Assembly (NCBI GenBank): GCA_964651435.1
Contig: CAZYVU010000046.1
Location: 1 to 18,675, forward strand
DNA: 18,675 nucleotides
Source: CAZYVU01 sp964651435
GTDB lineage: Bacteria; Desulfobacterota; Syntrophorhabdia; Syntrophorhabdales; CAYQXL01
Direction: 5' to 3'
The position numbers and the translations under genes were made by a program. Below, piece after piece: positions 5,932-15,138 of this stretch. Each line of letters starts with the position of its first letter. Positions within the stretch are counted from its first letter, which is position 1. The notes beneath the pieces are model-generated. The model saw only the letters and a list, made by a program, of their open reading frames with translations, was not told the DNA's origin and did no database searches.

Positions 5932-7005
5932 ATGAAGGCGGTTATAACGGCCTGCAACCTTTATGATCGGGATGCCATCGGAAACTGTGTCTTGGGGGAG
6001 CTGAGCTCTTTCAGGGCCCATGGCATTGAGGCCTTTTTGTACGCAGAAACGTGTGCGAAAAGATTTGCCCCCTTCATGATGACGAGGGAGGACTTCCTTA
6101 AGGCCATATCGGACAGTAATAATCTGCTATTGTATCATCATTCCGGTTTCTGGCAGGACATAGAAGGCGTGGTGCAGGCGGCAAAGGCGCGCGTTGTGAT
6201 CCGCTATCACAGCATTACCCCGTCAGAGTTTTATACACCTTACTGTGAAGCTGTGGCACTTCTTTCCAAGCTGGGAAGGCTCCAGACGAAGCGGCTGGCG
6301 AGAAGCCCAAAGGTGGAGCGCTTTATCGCCGACTCCTGCCATAACATGCGGGAGTTGCAGTCTTGGGGGGCGCCGGAGGCGCATATTGCTGTCGTGCCTC
6401 CCTTCAATATGCTTGAAGACGTAAAGGCCGCCGGTAACGGCGTGGATAGGGACGGGGCGAAGGGGCCGAAGACCGTTCTGTTCGTGGGAAGGGTGGCGCC
6501 GAACAAGGGGCACCGGCACCTTGTCGAAACGGTGAGGGCGTACCGCGATCGCTTTGGGGGCGACGTGAGGCTCTGTATTGTCGGACGGATAGACCCGCAA
6601 CTGCACGCATACTACGTGGAGCTGCGCAGGTTTATCAGGGCCTGCGGCCTGTCCGGCACCGTGGTTTTCACGAGAGACGTCGATGCCGTCGGCCTGAGAG
6701 GGTACTACAGATCATCGGACATCTTTCTCGTCATGTCTGAGCACGAGGGTTTCTGCGTGCCCGTCATAGAGGCCCAGCATTACGGGGTTCCCGTCATCGC
6801 CCTTGACCGCTGTGCTGTCGGCGATACGGCAGGTGCGGAGCAATTGACGATTAGAGATGTCGATTACGGGCTCTTTGCCGCAGCCATCGATCTGGTATTG
6901 AGCAAGAAGGACAGGAGGGATTACCTGATTGCGAAGGGGTACGAAAACTGTCGAAAATACGCACATGAGAGGGTGAGCAGGCAATTTATGGAGGCAATCG
7001 CCTAA
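5932..7005 (+). CDS. GT4 family glycosyltransferase (GT-B fold)
   Basis: The 357-aa cytoplasmic enzyme is of usual GT4 length. The C-terminal lobe begins at about residue 180 with TVLFVGRVAPNKGH, the conserved strand and loop (GR...NKG) that binds the donor nucleotide. The E-x7-E signature is in SEHEGFCVPVIEA, with Glu272 and Glu280. The N-terminal acceptor lobe begins MKAVITACNLYDRDAIGN, and a YHSITPSEFYTPY segment follows near residue 90. It probably adds one sugar to the growing polysaccharide with retention of configuration. ATG 5932 is preceded by a G-rich GGTCGGGCGGG run. Donor and linkage cannot be inferred. A 42-bp gap, without an obvious promoter, separates it from the next glycosyltransferase. 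Confidence 0.88.
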   Translation: MKAVITACNLYDRDAIGNCVLGELSSFRAHGIEAFLYAETCAKRFAPFMMTREDFLKAISDSNNLLLYHHSGFWQDIEGVVQAAKARVVIRYHSITPSEFYTPYCEAVALLSKLGRLQTKRLARSPKVERFIADSCHNMRELQSWGAPEAHIAVVPPFNMLEDVKAAGNGVDRDGAKGPKTVLFVGRVAPNKGHRHLVETVRAYRDRFGGDVRLCIVGRIDPQLHAYYVELRRFIRACGLSGTVVFTRDVDAVGLRGYYRSSDIFLVMSEHEGFCVPVIEAQHYGVPVIALDRCAVGDTAGAEQLTIRDVDYGLFAAAIDLVLSKKDRRDYLIAKGYENCRKYAHERVSRQFMEAIA

Positions 7006-7047
7006 GCCGTTGCCTTTGGCGAGGCGCTGACCGGCCGGCGGTATTCC

Positions 7048-8304
7048 ATGGGAGACAGGCCTAAAGTAGCTTTTGTAGTGCAGCGATGCGGTCTCGAAGT
7101 GAACGGGGGGTCTGAGGCCCATTGTCTCATGGTGGCCAGGCGGATGCAGGAGTTCTGGGATGTTGAGATCCTTACCACCTGCGCCGTCGACTACGTGACG
7201 TGGAAGGATCACTATAGGGAGGGCAGGGACAGCGTCGACGGCGTACCGGTCAGGCGGTTCAGGGTTGACCGTCCGAGAGATCCCCGGTCTTTCGGACGAT
7301 ACGCCTCGTGGCTCCAGCTCGGCCGCAAGATGGTCACCAGAAAAGAGGCGGAGCACTGGATGAAGCTTCAGGGGCCCGACAGTTCGGGCCTTTTAAAGTA
7401 CCTTTCGGCGGCCTTTTCCCGCTACGACAGGTTCATCTTTTTTACCTATCTCTACGCCAGCACCTACTTCGGCCTCCCGCTTGTGGCCGCCAAGGCCTAT
7501 CTTGTGCCGACGGCGCACGACGAATGGCCCATCTACCTGCCCATCTACGATTCCTGGTTCAACCGACCGCAGGGGTTCCTTTTCAACACGAACGAGGAGT
7601 TGGAGTTCCTCTGGCGACGCTTTCCGTGGGCAAACTTTAGGGGGGCCGTGTGCGGCGTGGGCATCGATGTCCCCAACAATCCGAACGGTGACCGGTTTAG
7701 GCGGGAGATGTCCATCGAGGGGCCCTATATCATCTATGTGGGCAGGATAGATGAGCAGAAGGGATGCGCAGAATTATTCGAGTTCTTTCTCAGATACCGG
7801 GCGCAAACGAGGGGTCGCCTCAAGCTGGTTCTTTTGGGAAAGCGCATCATGAGCGTCCCCCGCCACGAGGACATCGTCGAGGCCGGCTTTGTTGACGAAG
7901 ATACAAAGTTTGATGCCATGGCGGGCAGCCTGTTCCTTGTCAATCCTTCGACAAAAGAGAGTCTTTCCCTTGTGCTCCTTGAGGCATGGAGCCTCGGCAG
8001 GCCAACCCTGGTGAGCGCGCGGTGCGAGGTGGCCGTCGGTCAGAGCAGGCGGAGCAATGCCGGCTTGTGGTATGCCAACTATGAGGAGTTCAGGGCCTGC
8101 ACAGACTACCTGCTGGAGCACGGAGAAATGGGGTCTCAGGGGAAAGACTTTGTGGCTCGGACCTGCTCCTGGCCCCGCGTAACGGAGATATACCGCTCCG
8201 TGGTGGAGGACGGTGCCGACCTTCTCGGCGGCAGCCAACAGAAGGCCGCGGAGTTTCGCCGGGCGGTACCGGGCGGCCTGGAGGCAGGACGGGTGCGGCC
8301 GTGA
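7048..8304 (+). CDS. GT4 family glycosyltransferase
   Basis: The 418-aa protein opens with KVAFVVQRCGLEVNGGSEAHC, the N-terminal glycine-rich loop of a GT4 subgroup common in polysaccharide loci. An acceptor-lobe motif, PTAHDEWPIY, lies near residue 155. The nucleotide-binding lobe begins at IIYVGRIDEQKGC (about 230), and the E-x7-E pair is Glu304/Glu312 in TKESLSLVLLEAW. The last 25 residues are an Arg/Gly/Ala-rich tail without evident structure. The ATG at 7048 has only a weak ribosome site, but the motif begins six residues later, so the start is secure. Its stop overlaps the Wzm start (GTGA at 8301-8304), implying coupled translation. It likely acts in chain assembly on the cytoplasmic side; sugar specificity unknown. 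Confidence 0.88.
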   Translation: MGDRPKVAFVVQRCGLEVNGGSEAHCLMVARRMQEFWDVEILTTCAVDYVTWKDHYREGRDSVDGVPVRRFRVDRPRDPRSFGRYASWLQLGRKMVTRKEAEHWMKLQGPDSSGLLKYLSAAFSRYDRFIFFTYLYASTYFGLPLVAAKAYLVPTAHDEWPIYLPIYDSWFNRPQGFLFNTNEELEFLWRRFPWANFRGAVCGVGIDVPNNPNGDRFRREMSIEGPYIIYVGRIDEQKGCAELFEFFLRYRAQTRGRLKLVLLGKRIMSVPRHEDIVEAGFVDEDTKFDAMAGSLFLVNPSTKESLSLVLLEAWSLGRPTLVSARCEVAVGQSRRSNAGLWYANYEEFRACTDYLLEHGEMGSQGKDFVARTCSWPRVTEIYRSVVEDGADLLGGSQQKAAEFRRAVPGGLEAGRVRP

Positions 8305-9104
8305 TCAAGGGGTTTGTCCTTTTTGTCAAGCTGATGATTACCCAGAGGTATCTGATCTTCTCCATGGTCAAGCGGGACCTGGAGACCCAGTACGTTGGCT
8401 CCCTCCTCGGCTTCATCTGGACCATCGTACACCCCATGGTCATGGTCTTCATCTACTGGGTTGTCTTCAGCGTGGGGTTTAAGGTGCAGCCCGCAAACGG
8501 GGTCCCCTTTGTGGTGTGGCTCACGGCCGGAATGGCTGCGTGGCAGGTTTTTGCGGAGGCCGTCAGCGGTTCCGCCGGTTCCATCACGGCGAACGCCCAC
8601 CTCATAAAGAAGACCGTTTTCCCTTCGCAGGTGCTTCCAGTCGTCAAGATTCTCTTAGCCGTGGCCACTCACGGCATTTTTCTCCTTGTGCTTGTCGGCC
8701 TGCTCTTCTTTCAGAAGATACCCCCGAACGTTTATTGGCTTCAGTTTCTCTACTACCTTTTCTGTTCCTGCGCCCTTGCTCTCGGCATCGGTTGGGCTGT
8801 CTCGGCTCTGAACGTATTTGTCAAAGATGTTGCCCAGATCGTTGCCGTCGTCCTGCAACTGGGATTCTGGGCAACGCCCATCTTCTGGGATATCTCCATG
8901 ATGCCGGCAGAGATTCAGCGCATCGTTCTGCTCAACCCCATGTTCTACGTCGTCACCGGCTACCGGCAATCGTTCCTCTATTCCTTCCCGTTCTGGCACC
9001 AGCCCTGGCAGGCCCTTTACTTCTGGGCTGTTACCCTCGCTCTTTTCCTGGTGGGCGGTTTGATTTTTAAGAAGCTGAAGCCCCATTTCGCCGATGTCCT
9101 CTAA
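8301..9104 (+). CDS. wzm: Polysaccharide ABC transporter permease, Wzm-like
   Basis: The 267-aa integral membrane protein is of the ABC-2 polysaccharide-export family, with the usual length (about 260) and about six hydrophobic segments. The N-terminal LVKRDLETQYVGSLLGFIWTIVHPMVM-type region (about 22-46) is the amphipathic gate and first helix of Wzm/KpsM/TagG proteins. A later WATPIFWDISMMP...LNPMFYVVTGYR stretch (about 192-221) is equally typical. It forms the channel that moves lipid-linked polysaccharide across the inner membrane together with Wzt. The start is GTG, overlapping the preceding stop by GTGA; an internal ATG at 8334 is possible but would trim the N-terminal helix. The Wzt start overlaps its end by 11 bases. 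Confidence 0.93.
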   Translation: MIKGFVLFVKLMITQRYLIFSMVKRDLETQYVGSLLGFIWTIVHPMVMVFIYWVVFSVGFKVQPANGVPFVVWLTAGMAAWQVFAEAVSGSAGSITANAHLIKKTVFPSQVLPVVKILLAVATHGIFLLVLVGLLFFQKIPPNVYWLQFLYYLFCSCALALGIGWAVSALNVFVKDVAQIVAVVLQLGFWATPIFWDISMMPAEIQRIVLLNPMFYVVTGYRQSFLYSFPFWHQPWQALYFWAVTLALFLVGGLIFKKLKPHFADVL

Positions 9105-10377
9105 AGACCTCCATAATCCGGACCGGGAGAAGATAATCTCCGTAGAGGGGCTGTCGAAGGTCTACAGGCTCTACAACAGGCATGCGGACCGGCTCAAGGA
9201 GGCCCTGAGTCCCTTTGGGCGCAAGTATCATCAGGACTTTTACGCCCTCCGTGATGTAACATTCAGCGTAGCCAAGGGGCAGGTCCTTGGCGTCATAGGC
9301 AGAAACGGGTCGGGCAAGTCCACGCTCCTCAAGATATTGGCCGGTGTTTTGACGCCGACAGCGGGAAGGCTATCCGTGAACGGCAAGGTTTCGGCCCTTC
9401 TCGAAATAGGAAGCGGGTTCAACCCCGAGTTCACGGGCATTGACAACGCTTATTTTAGCGGGGCACTGATGGGCTACACGAAGGGGGAGATGGACGACAA
9501 GATCGAAAGCATCCTCGCCTTTGCCGATATCGGAGATTTCGCCTATCAGCCCGTGAAGACTTACTCCAGCGGCATGTTTGTCCGCCTCGGGTTTGCCGTT
9601 GCCGTCAACGTCGACCCGGACATACTCATTATCGATGAGACCCTGGCCGTCGGCGACATCGCCTTTCAGGTAAGGTCGATTCAGAGAATCAAAGAGCTCA
9701 TGTCCGCTCCGGGGAAAACGACCATCTTTGTTTCCCACGACCCGAACGCGGTGAAGACGCTCTGTGATTATGCTATATTACTTGAACGCGGCGCTATCGT
9801 GGACGAAGGAACGCCCGGCAGCGTCTTCGACTATTACTATGCCTTGTTGAGCCTGGAGAATGTCGACGGCACGGGGCTCATGGCGCAGAAGAAAGATGAA
9901 GCAAGGGTGCGCAGCGGGAACCGGCGGATTGAGATTCTGGCCACCGATGTGGTTGATGGGGCGGGCGCAGCACGGGAAACCTTCATATCAGGGGAAACGG
10001 TAAGGGTTCGAATTACGGTGGCGGCACATGAGGACCTGTCGAACCCGACCTTTGGCATAGCCATACGGGACAGGATAGGAAACGATGTCTTCGGCACAAA
10101 CAGCCATATGATGCGCGTCCCCAGCGGTTTTTTTAAAAAGGGCCGCCTGTACGACGTTGCTTATGAAATGCCCCTTAACCTCGGTCCGAACATCTACAAC
10201 CTTACGGTGGCCATACATCGGGACAGGGATCACGTTTCGGGATGCTATGACTGGATCAACAACGTCTGCACGTTTAGGGTCATAGCCTCGCCGGATGCTG
10301 ATTTTATAGGGTATTGCAGAATAATCCCCTCTTTTACCGTACGAGAGGCGATTCCCGGCGAAGGGGAGGGGGCGTAG
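9094..10377 (+). CDS. wzt: Polysaccharide ABC transporter ATPase, Wzt-like with C-terminal substrate-binding domain
   Basis: The 427-aa protein has an ABC domain in residues 1-245: Walker A GRNGSGKST (69-77), signature YSSGM (157-161), Walker B DILIIDE (176-182), and the switch His in FVSHD. Residues about 265-420 form a Wzt_C-type beta-sandwich: RIEILATDVVDG, then ETVRVRITVAA, and FGIAIRDRIGNDVFGTN. In the E. coli O8/O9a systems this domain binds the modified non-reducing end of the finished O-polysaccharide, so its presence implies that chains here are terminally capped before export. The methyltransferase gene begins 7 bases downstream and is the obvious candidate for the cap. The cap-recognition function is known for the family; its application here is inferred. 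Confidence 0.94.
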   Translation: MSSKDLHNPDREKIISVEGLSKVYRLYNRHADRLKEALSPFGRKYHQDFYALRDVTFSVAKGQVLGVIGRNGSGKSTLLKILAGVLTPTAGRLSVNGKVSALLEIGSGFNPEFTGIDNAYFSGALMGYTKGEMDDKIESILAFADIGDFAYQPVKTYSSGMFVRLGFAVAVNVDPDILIIDETLAVGDIAFQVRSIQRIKELMSAPGKTTIFVSHDPNAVKTLCDYAILLERGAIVDEGTPGSVFDYYYALLSLENVDGTGLMAQKKDEARVRSGNRRIEILATDVVDGAGAARETFISGETVRVRITVAAHEDLSNPTFGIAIRDRIGNDVFGTNSHMMRVPSGFFKKGRLYDVAYEMPLNLGPNIYNLTVAIHRDRDHVSGCYDWINNVCTFRVIASPDADFIGYCRIIPSFTVREAIPGEGEGA

Positions 10378-10384
10378 GCTCGCG

Positions 10385-12118
10385 ATGGGTGAAACCGGAC
10401 GAAGCACACAGGACGGGGCGGCACCGCAAGGCAAGGGGGGTCCACGAAAGGGCGGGGCTACGGGGGAAGGCGGTTTGGGTAAGGAGAACGACAGCAGAGG
10501 GTTCGACGCGCTGCGGCGGGATGAGGGCCCGGTGAACGTTGCGGAGATCATGAAGGTCATGGAGCGGGAGGCGGCGCGCAAAAAGGAGAGGTATAACGCC
10601 CGGGGGGTTAGTGTAAGGCGCGGCGCCGGGGGAACGCGTCAATCCCCTGTGGTTGCAGTCAAGACGCTCATAGTAAGAATGGCAAGGGCCACGGGGACGG
10701 AAGACATTCTTGGGCGGGCGGCCAACCGGTTCGGCCGGAGGGCACCGGCGTCCGGCCGGGAACGGATCGGGGTGGGCGAACTGCTGCGCTACGACGACAT
10801 TGACTTCGTGAGGGCCGCCTACGGCGGGCTGTTGGGAAGAGAGCCCGACCCCATAGGACTGAGGGAATATCTGTCGGCCCTGCGCACGTTTACCGTCGAC
10901 AAGATCGAGGTTCTCCAGCATCTGCAGTCATCTGCTGAAGGCCGTCAAAAAGGGGTCAAGGTGGTGGGGCTTCGGAGGCGATATTTGCTTTACCGGGCGG
11001 TCAAGGCATGGTCGATGGTTCCCTTCATCGGTAAGCCCTTTGATCTCATGCTCACCTTTGCGAGAATGAGGCCGTACATCAGGCAGTTGCCCGTCTTTGC
11101 CGAGACCTCCTCCAGGTCGGCGGAAGAGTTGCGAGAAAGCCTGCTGGCGGAGGTGCAAGCGGTTAAAGATGTGCTGAACAGAAAGGTGGAGGCGCTGCCG
11201 ATGTCTGCGCTGGAGGATTGTGTCCGGGAGCTTTATGGTCGGTCCCTGAGCATGGATCACAGGCTGGGCGCGGTTGGAGACCTGCTGAAGAGGCTCCAAC
11301 AGCGCACGCAAGACCTGGAAGAGAGCTTTGGCAAGACCGATGAGATTCTGAGCGGGCTAAGCCCCGCCCTCCTGTCGGCAGACCGGGGAATGCGGATGAT
11401 TGACGACCGGCTCAACAACGTGGAGGAAAGGATCGGCGACATGGCAGGAGAGGACCGGCTACCGGACAACCTTTACCTGCAGTTTGAAAACCGCTTTAGG
11501 GGTTCCAGGGAGGCGATCAGGGAGAAGCTTTCCATCTACGTCCCATACATTGAAAGGTCCGGGGCCGGCAAGGAGGACACTCTTATTCTGGACGTGGGCT
11601 GCGGCCGTGGCGAATGGCTCGAGCTGATCGCGGAAAAAGGCCTGTACGGCCGAGGCATAGATTCCAATGAGTCCATGGTGCGCTTCTGCTGCGACCGGGG
11701 CCTCGCGGTGTCTCATGGAGACGCACCGGCCTGCCTGAACGAGGAGGCCTCGGAATCCCTGGGGGCCGTTACGGGGTTTCATGTTGTAGAGCATCTTGCG
11801 CCGGCGGTCCTTGCGGACCTGTTTGCCCAGGTATTGCGGGTCCTCAAGCCGGGAGGCATTGGCATATTTGAAACGCCCAACCCGGAGAATCTTATTGTGG
11901 GGGCCTGCAACTTTTACTTTGACCCGACGCACCGAAGGCCCGTTCCCCCGGCTGCACTCTCTTTCCTCATGGAGGCCACCGGGTTTCGTGACGTCGAGGT
12001 AATCAGGCTCCACCCCAACGACGGATTTCGGGCCCTCCCTGCCGACGCGGGCGACGAGGCCCTAAACCTCTTCCAGGGGCCCCAGGATTATGTGGTGATA
12101 GGGTACAAGGGAGCATGA
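10385..12118 (+). CDS. DUF4214 / coiled-coil / SAM-dependent methyltransferase protein, putative chain-terminating enzyme
   Basis: The 577-aa protein has four parts. Residues 1-49 are a Gly/Arg-rich low-complexity stretch. Residues 50-64 (VNVAEIMKVM...) are a short amphipathic helix shared with the 5529 gene. Residues 135-195 are a DUF4214-like domain (FVRAAYGGLLGREPDPIGL). Residues 195-216 form a basic/hydrophobic patch, followed by a long helical region with coiled-coil character (about 238-365). The C-terminal class I methyltransferase has ILDVGCGRGEW (D403, G405, G407), GFHVVEHL, LKPGG, FETPNPENL and FYFDPTHRRPVPP. I kept the first ATG because the shared helix lies upstream of the alternative Met56. 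Its place next to Wzt suggests terminal methylation of the O-chain, as WbdD does, but the coil here precedes the catalytic domain and no kinase domain is visible. It ends in an ATGA overlap with the next gene. Confidence 0.85.
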   Translation: MGETGRSTQDGAAPQGKGGPRKGGATGEGGLGKENDSRGFDALRRDEGPVNVAEIMKVMEREAARKKERYNARGVSVRRGAGGTRQSPVVAVKTLIVRMARATGTEDILGRAANRFGRRAPASGRERIGVGELLRYDDIDFVRAAYGGLLGREPDPIGLREYLSALRTFTVDKIEVLQHLQSSAEGRQKGVKVVGLRRRYLLYRAVKAWSMVPFIGKPFDLMLTFARMRPYIRQLPVFAETSSRSAEELRESLLAEVQAVKDVLNRKVEALPMSALEDCVRELYGRSLSMDHRLGAVGDLLKRLQQRTQDLEESFGKTDEILSGLSPALLSADRGMRMIDDRLNNVEERIGDMAGEDRLPDNLYLQFENRFRGSREAIREKLSIYVPYIERSGAGKEDTLILDVGCGRGEWLELIAEKGLYGRGIDSNESMVRFCCDRGLAVSHGDAPACLNEEASESLGAVTGFHVVEHLAPAVLADLFAQVLRVLKPGGIGIFETPNPENLIVGACNFYFDPTHRRPVPPAALSFLMEATGFRDVEVIRLHPNDGFRALPADAGDEALNLFQGPQDYVVIGYKGA

Positions 12119-15100
12119 ACGTCCTCATCTGCAACGAACGGTTTCTCTTCCGTTTTGGCTTGGACAGGGTCCTCATCCTGCTCGCAAAGGGGCTGAAGGA
12201 GCGCGGGCACGGCGTAACCATCATGGGAAACCGGTACGATGAGCCCGTGGTTAAGGCCGTTGCCGACCGAATCATCGACGTGCCCAGCGACGAGGCGGAA
12301 TACCGGAATCTGAATGAGTATACGGCCCAATGGTTTGAATCGTCGTGGGCCGGCCATTTTGACGCCGGTACGCAACCGGGCATTGCCGTCATCGGCGGCT
12401 GGCCGTTCTTCGCAGCCATACCGTTCTTCAGAAGGATGGGCGTTGAGGTCCTGTTCGTCGACTGCGGAGCTGTGCCCCTGGATGGATACAAGGGTGAGGC
12501 CCTGGCTGTTCAGCAGAAGGTGCGGCATCTGAGGCAGGCCTATATGCCGCAGGCCTCCCGGGTTATCGCCATAAGCGACTTCATTGCCCTGTCTCAGACC
12601 ATGGATGATTGCAACAGGGAAGTGCCCATCGACGTGGTGCTGCTCGGCGCAGACCACATGAAGACGTCGCTGTGGACCTCAGGTGCAGTGGGGAAGGGAG
12701 GAGCCGGCGGGGCGGCAGATCTGGTAGGAGATCTTAAGCGGCGGGGATCTCGGGTCATCCTCTCTTTGGGCAGGTGGGAGACAAATTGTTACAAGAATGT
12801 TGAGGCGCTGTTCGAGATCATGGAAAAGATAGGAAGGTCGATTCCCGACAGCTCCCTCCTTGTCCTGGCTGACCCTGAACAGGTCGATATCCCCCGTCGA
12901 CTTCGCAACAACATTTTCCCCATCGGGTTCCCCGATGACCTTGAGCTGGCGCAGATCATGGAACAGATCGATCTTGCCGTCTGCACGTCGCTCTGGGAGG
13001 GTTTTAACCTCCCCGTAGCCGAGGTGCAGTGGGCCGGGAAGCCTGCCCTCGCATTCTCCGTCGGAGCCCATCCCGAGGTAATCATGCACCCATGGTTTCT
13101 CTGCAGGGACAACGGTGAAATGGTGGCAAAGGCCTGCGAGATTCTGTCGGAAAAGGGCTTCTCGGGGCCCGCCCTGGACGTGGCCCGGGAGGAGTTTGTT
13201 GCCTTTTTCCGGTGGGAGAGGGTTGTCGGCGACTATGTGGCCATTCTGGGTGAGGTGGATGAGGGTAGGCGCAGCCTGCCGCCATCGTACACCGGGGGAG
13301 ACGGCAGTGCCCCGGTGGTCGTTGTGGATGTGACGAATGCGGCAGCCGATCCGGCCAATTCGGGCGTTGTCAGGGTGACGCGCCGCCTGTGCAGGGAGCT
13401 GCAGAAGCACCTCGATCCGTGGTTTGTTGTGCGGGAGCCATCCACGGGAAGGTATGTACTCCCCACAAGGGCCCAGTACGACCAGTTGGGAAGGTTCAAT
13501 GGACCCGAGCTGCGCGACCGGACAAGGGTCGCATCGGGGGGCAAGGGAGGCGACCTCTTCAGTCTCTTTGCCGTATCGCCGTCTCGGCCCTGCTGGCTTC
13601 TCATGACGGAGCTTGTTCCGGAAGGCGAGGCCGCCGGCCTGCGACGGATGGCGAGAGGCTCGGGAATGCATATCGGGGCCATATTCTATGACGCCATCCC
13701 GGTGCTTCACCCGGAGCTCGTGAAGGACGAGACCATAAGGCAGAACCACAGCGCTTATATGAAAGGTCTGGCAGAATGCGATGTCGTCGTACCCATCTCG
13801 GATTTTTCTTCGCAGTGCCTGGAGGATTTTTGGAGGGCCCAGGGGGTGTCCGGCCCCGGACCCGTGCCGGACCAGCTTCCCGGAGAGTTCGGCGGGTTTC
13901 CAAGAAACCGGCGCGCCGCCTTTGCGCCGCCGGACGAGGTAAAGATACTCTGTGTCTCTACCCTGGAACCACGCAAGAACCACATGCGCCTCGTAGGGGC
14001 CTGCGTGAGGCTGCAGGAGGCCCATCCTGAGCTTGCCTGGTCCCTGACCCTTGTGGGTAACCGATATGCCGGTGCCTTTGAGATTGCTGAGGAAATAGAA
14101 TCGATAGCGAAGAAGAACCCGAGGATAGGGTGGCTGGGCGTTGTTGATGACGACAGGCTGCACGGGCTCTATAAGGCAGCCACGTTCACCGTTTACCCCT
14201 CTGTTATAGAAGGTTTCGGAATGCCGATCCTGGAGAGTATTTGGCACGGTAAACCGTGCATCTGCTATGACCAGGGGGTGATGGCCGAATTGGCGTCAGG
14301 GGGCGGTTGCCTGACCACCGATGTGACGGATGAGGGGTGCCTCGCCGATGCCGTCTATGCTTTGGCCACAGACGGAGCCTTGCTGCGCAAGCTTGGGGAA
14401 GAGGCGGTGCGCAGCCGCATCAGGACCTGGAACGATTATGTGCATGATTTTCTTAACATACTCGACAGTGTGGCGAAGGCGCAGGGAAAGGCTGCCGCCC
14501 CGGCCGGCCATAGACCCCCCGGGGTCGATGCACAGCCCCTTTCCGCTGGGGCGGCACTGTCGACGGAACGGGGGGCTGTGTCTGCCGCTCCCGAAGAGGA
14601 GGCCCTGAGAGTCTTCCTATTTAGATACAGGCCGAGAAGGTGTCTCTACTTGGGTCCTCCCGGCGAATATGTGCAGCTCCTCTCTGCCTACTCGCCAAGC
14701 GTCGTCGCCCTCACGGGTTGCGCGGGCTCCGATGGGGGTGCGCCCCCGTCTGACGGCCTATCCCATCAGGCCGGGCCGTCGCCGGAAGAATGGGCCGCGC
14801 ACCTTGCCGCGCTGGAGAGGGAAGGGGGCATCGATCTAATTGTTTTAAAAGATTCCCAGGGGGATGAGGATTGGCGGCTCTATCTTGAAGCCTTTATCGG
14901 GCTTGTGCCGAAGCATCCCTTCTTTCTCGTTGTCGGGGGTGACCCTGGCCTTCCATGGAGACGGACCTTCGACGAGGTCCGGTGGGAGGAATCGCCATAC
15001 GTGGATTTTGTTGAGCCGGACTTTTCGTGCGCTGTTGGGTACGGTGGAGAAGGCAAAGACGACGACTTGGCGATGGTCTACTTCAGGCCCTCCGCACGGC

Positions 15101-15138
15101 GCCACGACACGGTGCGGCGGGGAGAAGAGGGATCGTGA
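12115..15138 (+). CDS. Tandem double GT4 glycosyltransferase with a third, degenerate C-terminal domain
   Basis: The 1007-aa protein holds two complete GT-B units. The first (1-385) has SLGRWETNCYKN and E-x7-E at Glu295/Glu303 (WEGFNLPVAE). The second (about 398-785) opens VVVVDVTNAA...ANSGVVRVTRRL, has CVSTLEPRKNH and E-x7-E at Glu699/Glu707 (IEGFGMPILE). A Pro/Ala/Gly-rich linker (about 785-825) leads to a third region (830-1000): CLYLGPP, VVALTG, IDLIVLKDSQGDEDW, HPFFLVVGGD. This has the strand order of a Rossmann-like methyltransferase without a clear SAM-binding GxGxG. Multi-GT proteins such as WbdA polymerise the repeat units in ABC-dependent O-antigen pathways, so this is the best candidate polymerase here. 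That role is inferred. It overlaps the previous gene by ATGA and the next by GTGA. Confidence 0.88.
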   Translation: MNVLICNERFLFRFGLDRVLILLAKGLKERGHGVTIMGNRYDEPVVKAVADRIIDVPSDEAEYRNLNEYTAQWFESSWAGHFDAGTQPGIAVIGGWPFFAAIPFFRRMGVEVLFVDCGAVPLDGYKGEALAVQQKVRHLRQAYMPQASRVIAISDFIALSQTMDDCNREVPIDVVLLGADHMKTSLWTSGAVGKGGAGGAADLVGDLKRRGSRVILSLGRWETNCYKNVEALFEIMEKIGRSIPDSSLLVLADPEQVDIPRRLRNNIFPIGFPDDLELAQIMEQIDLAVCTSLWEGFNLPVAEVQWAGKPALAFSVGAHPEVIMHPWFLCRDNGEMVAKACEILSEKGFSGPALDVAREEFVAFFRWERVVGDYVAILGEVDEGRRSLPPSYTGGDGSAPVVVVDVTNAAADPANSGVVRVTRRLCRELQKHLDPWFVVREPSTGRYVLPTRAQYDQLGRFNGPELRDRTRVASGGKGGDLFSLFAVSPSRPCWLLMTELVPEGEAAGLRRMARGSGMHIGAIFYDAIPVLHPELVKDETIRQNHSAYMKGLAECDVVVPISDFSSQCLEDFWRAQGVSGPGPVPDQLPGEFGGFPRNRRAAFAPPDEVKILCVSTLEPRKNHMRLVGACVRLQEAHPELAWSLTLVGNRYAGAFEIAEEIESIAKKNPRIGWLGVVDDDRLHGLYKAATFTVYPSVIEGFGMPILESIWHGKPCICYDQGVMAELASGGGCLTTDVTDEGCLADAVYALATDGALLRKLGEEAVRSRIRTWNDYVHDFLNILDSVAKAQGKAAAPAGHRPPGVDAQPLSAGAALSTERGAVSAAPEEEALRVFLFRYRPRRCLYLGPPGEYVQLLSAYSPSVVALTGCAGSDGGAPPSDGLSHQAGPSPEEWAAHLAALEREGGIDLIVLKDSQGDEDWRLYLEAFIGLVPKHPFFLVVGGDPGLPWRRTFDEVRWEESPYVDFVEPDFSCAVGYGGEGKDDDLAMVYFRPSARRHDTVRRGEEGS

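Noticed and set aside
12679..14247. 522-codon open frame on the minus strand, opposite the tandem GT4 gene
   Set aside because: It is fully antisense to a gene with intact GT4 motifs, shows no recognisable domain, and is rich in Arg/Pro/His/Gly as expected for a GC-rich shadow frame.
15027..15134. Upstream extension of the 561-aa glycosyltransferase to an earlier ATG
   Set aside because: The extension lies inside the preceding gene, has Arg/Trp-rich shadow composition, and the GTG at 15135 has a ribosome site, a GTGA overlap and sits just before the conserved N-terminal motif.
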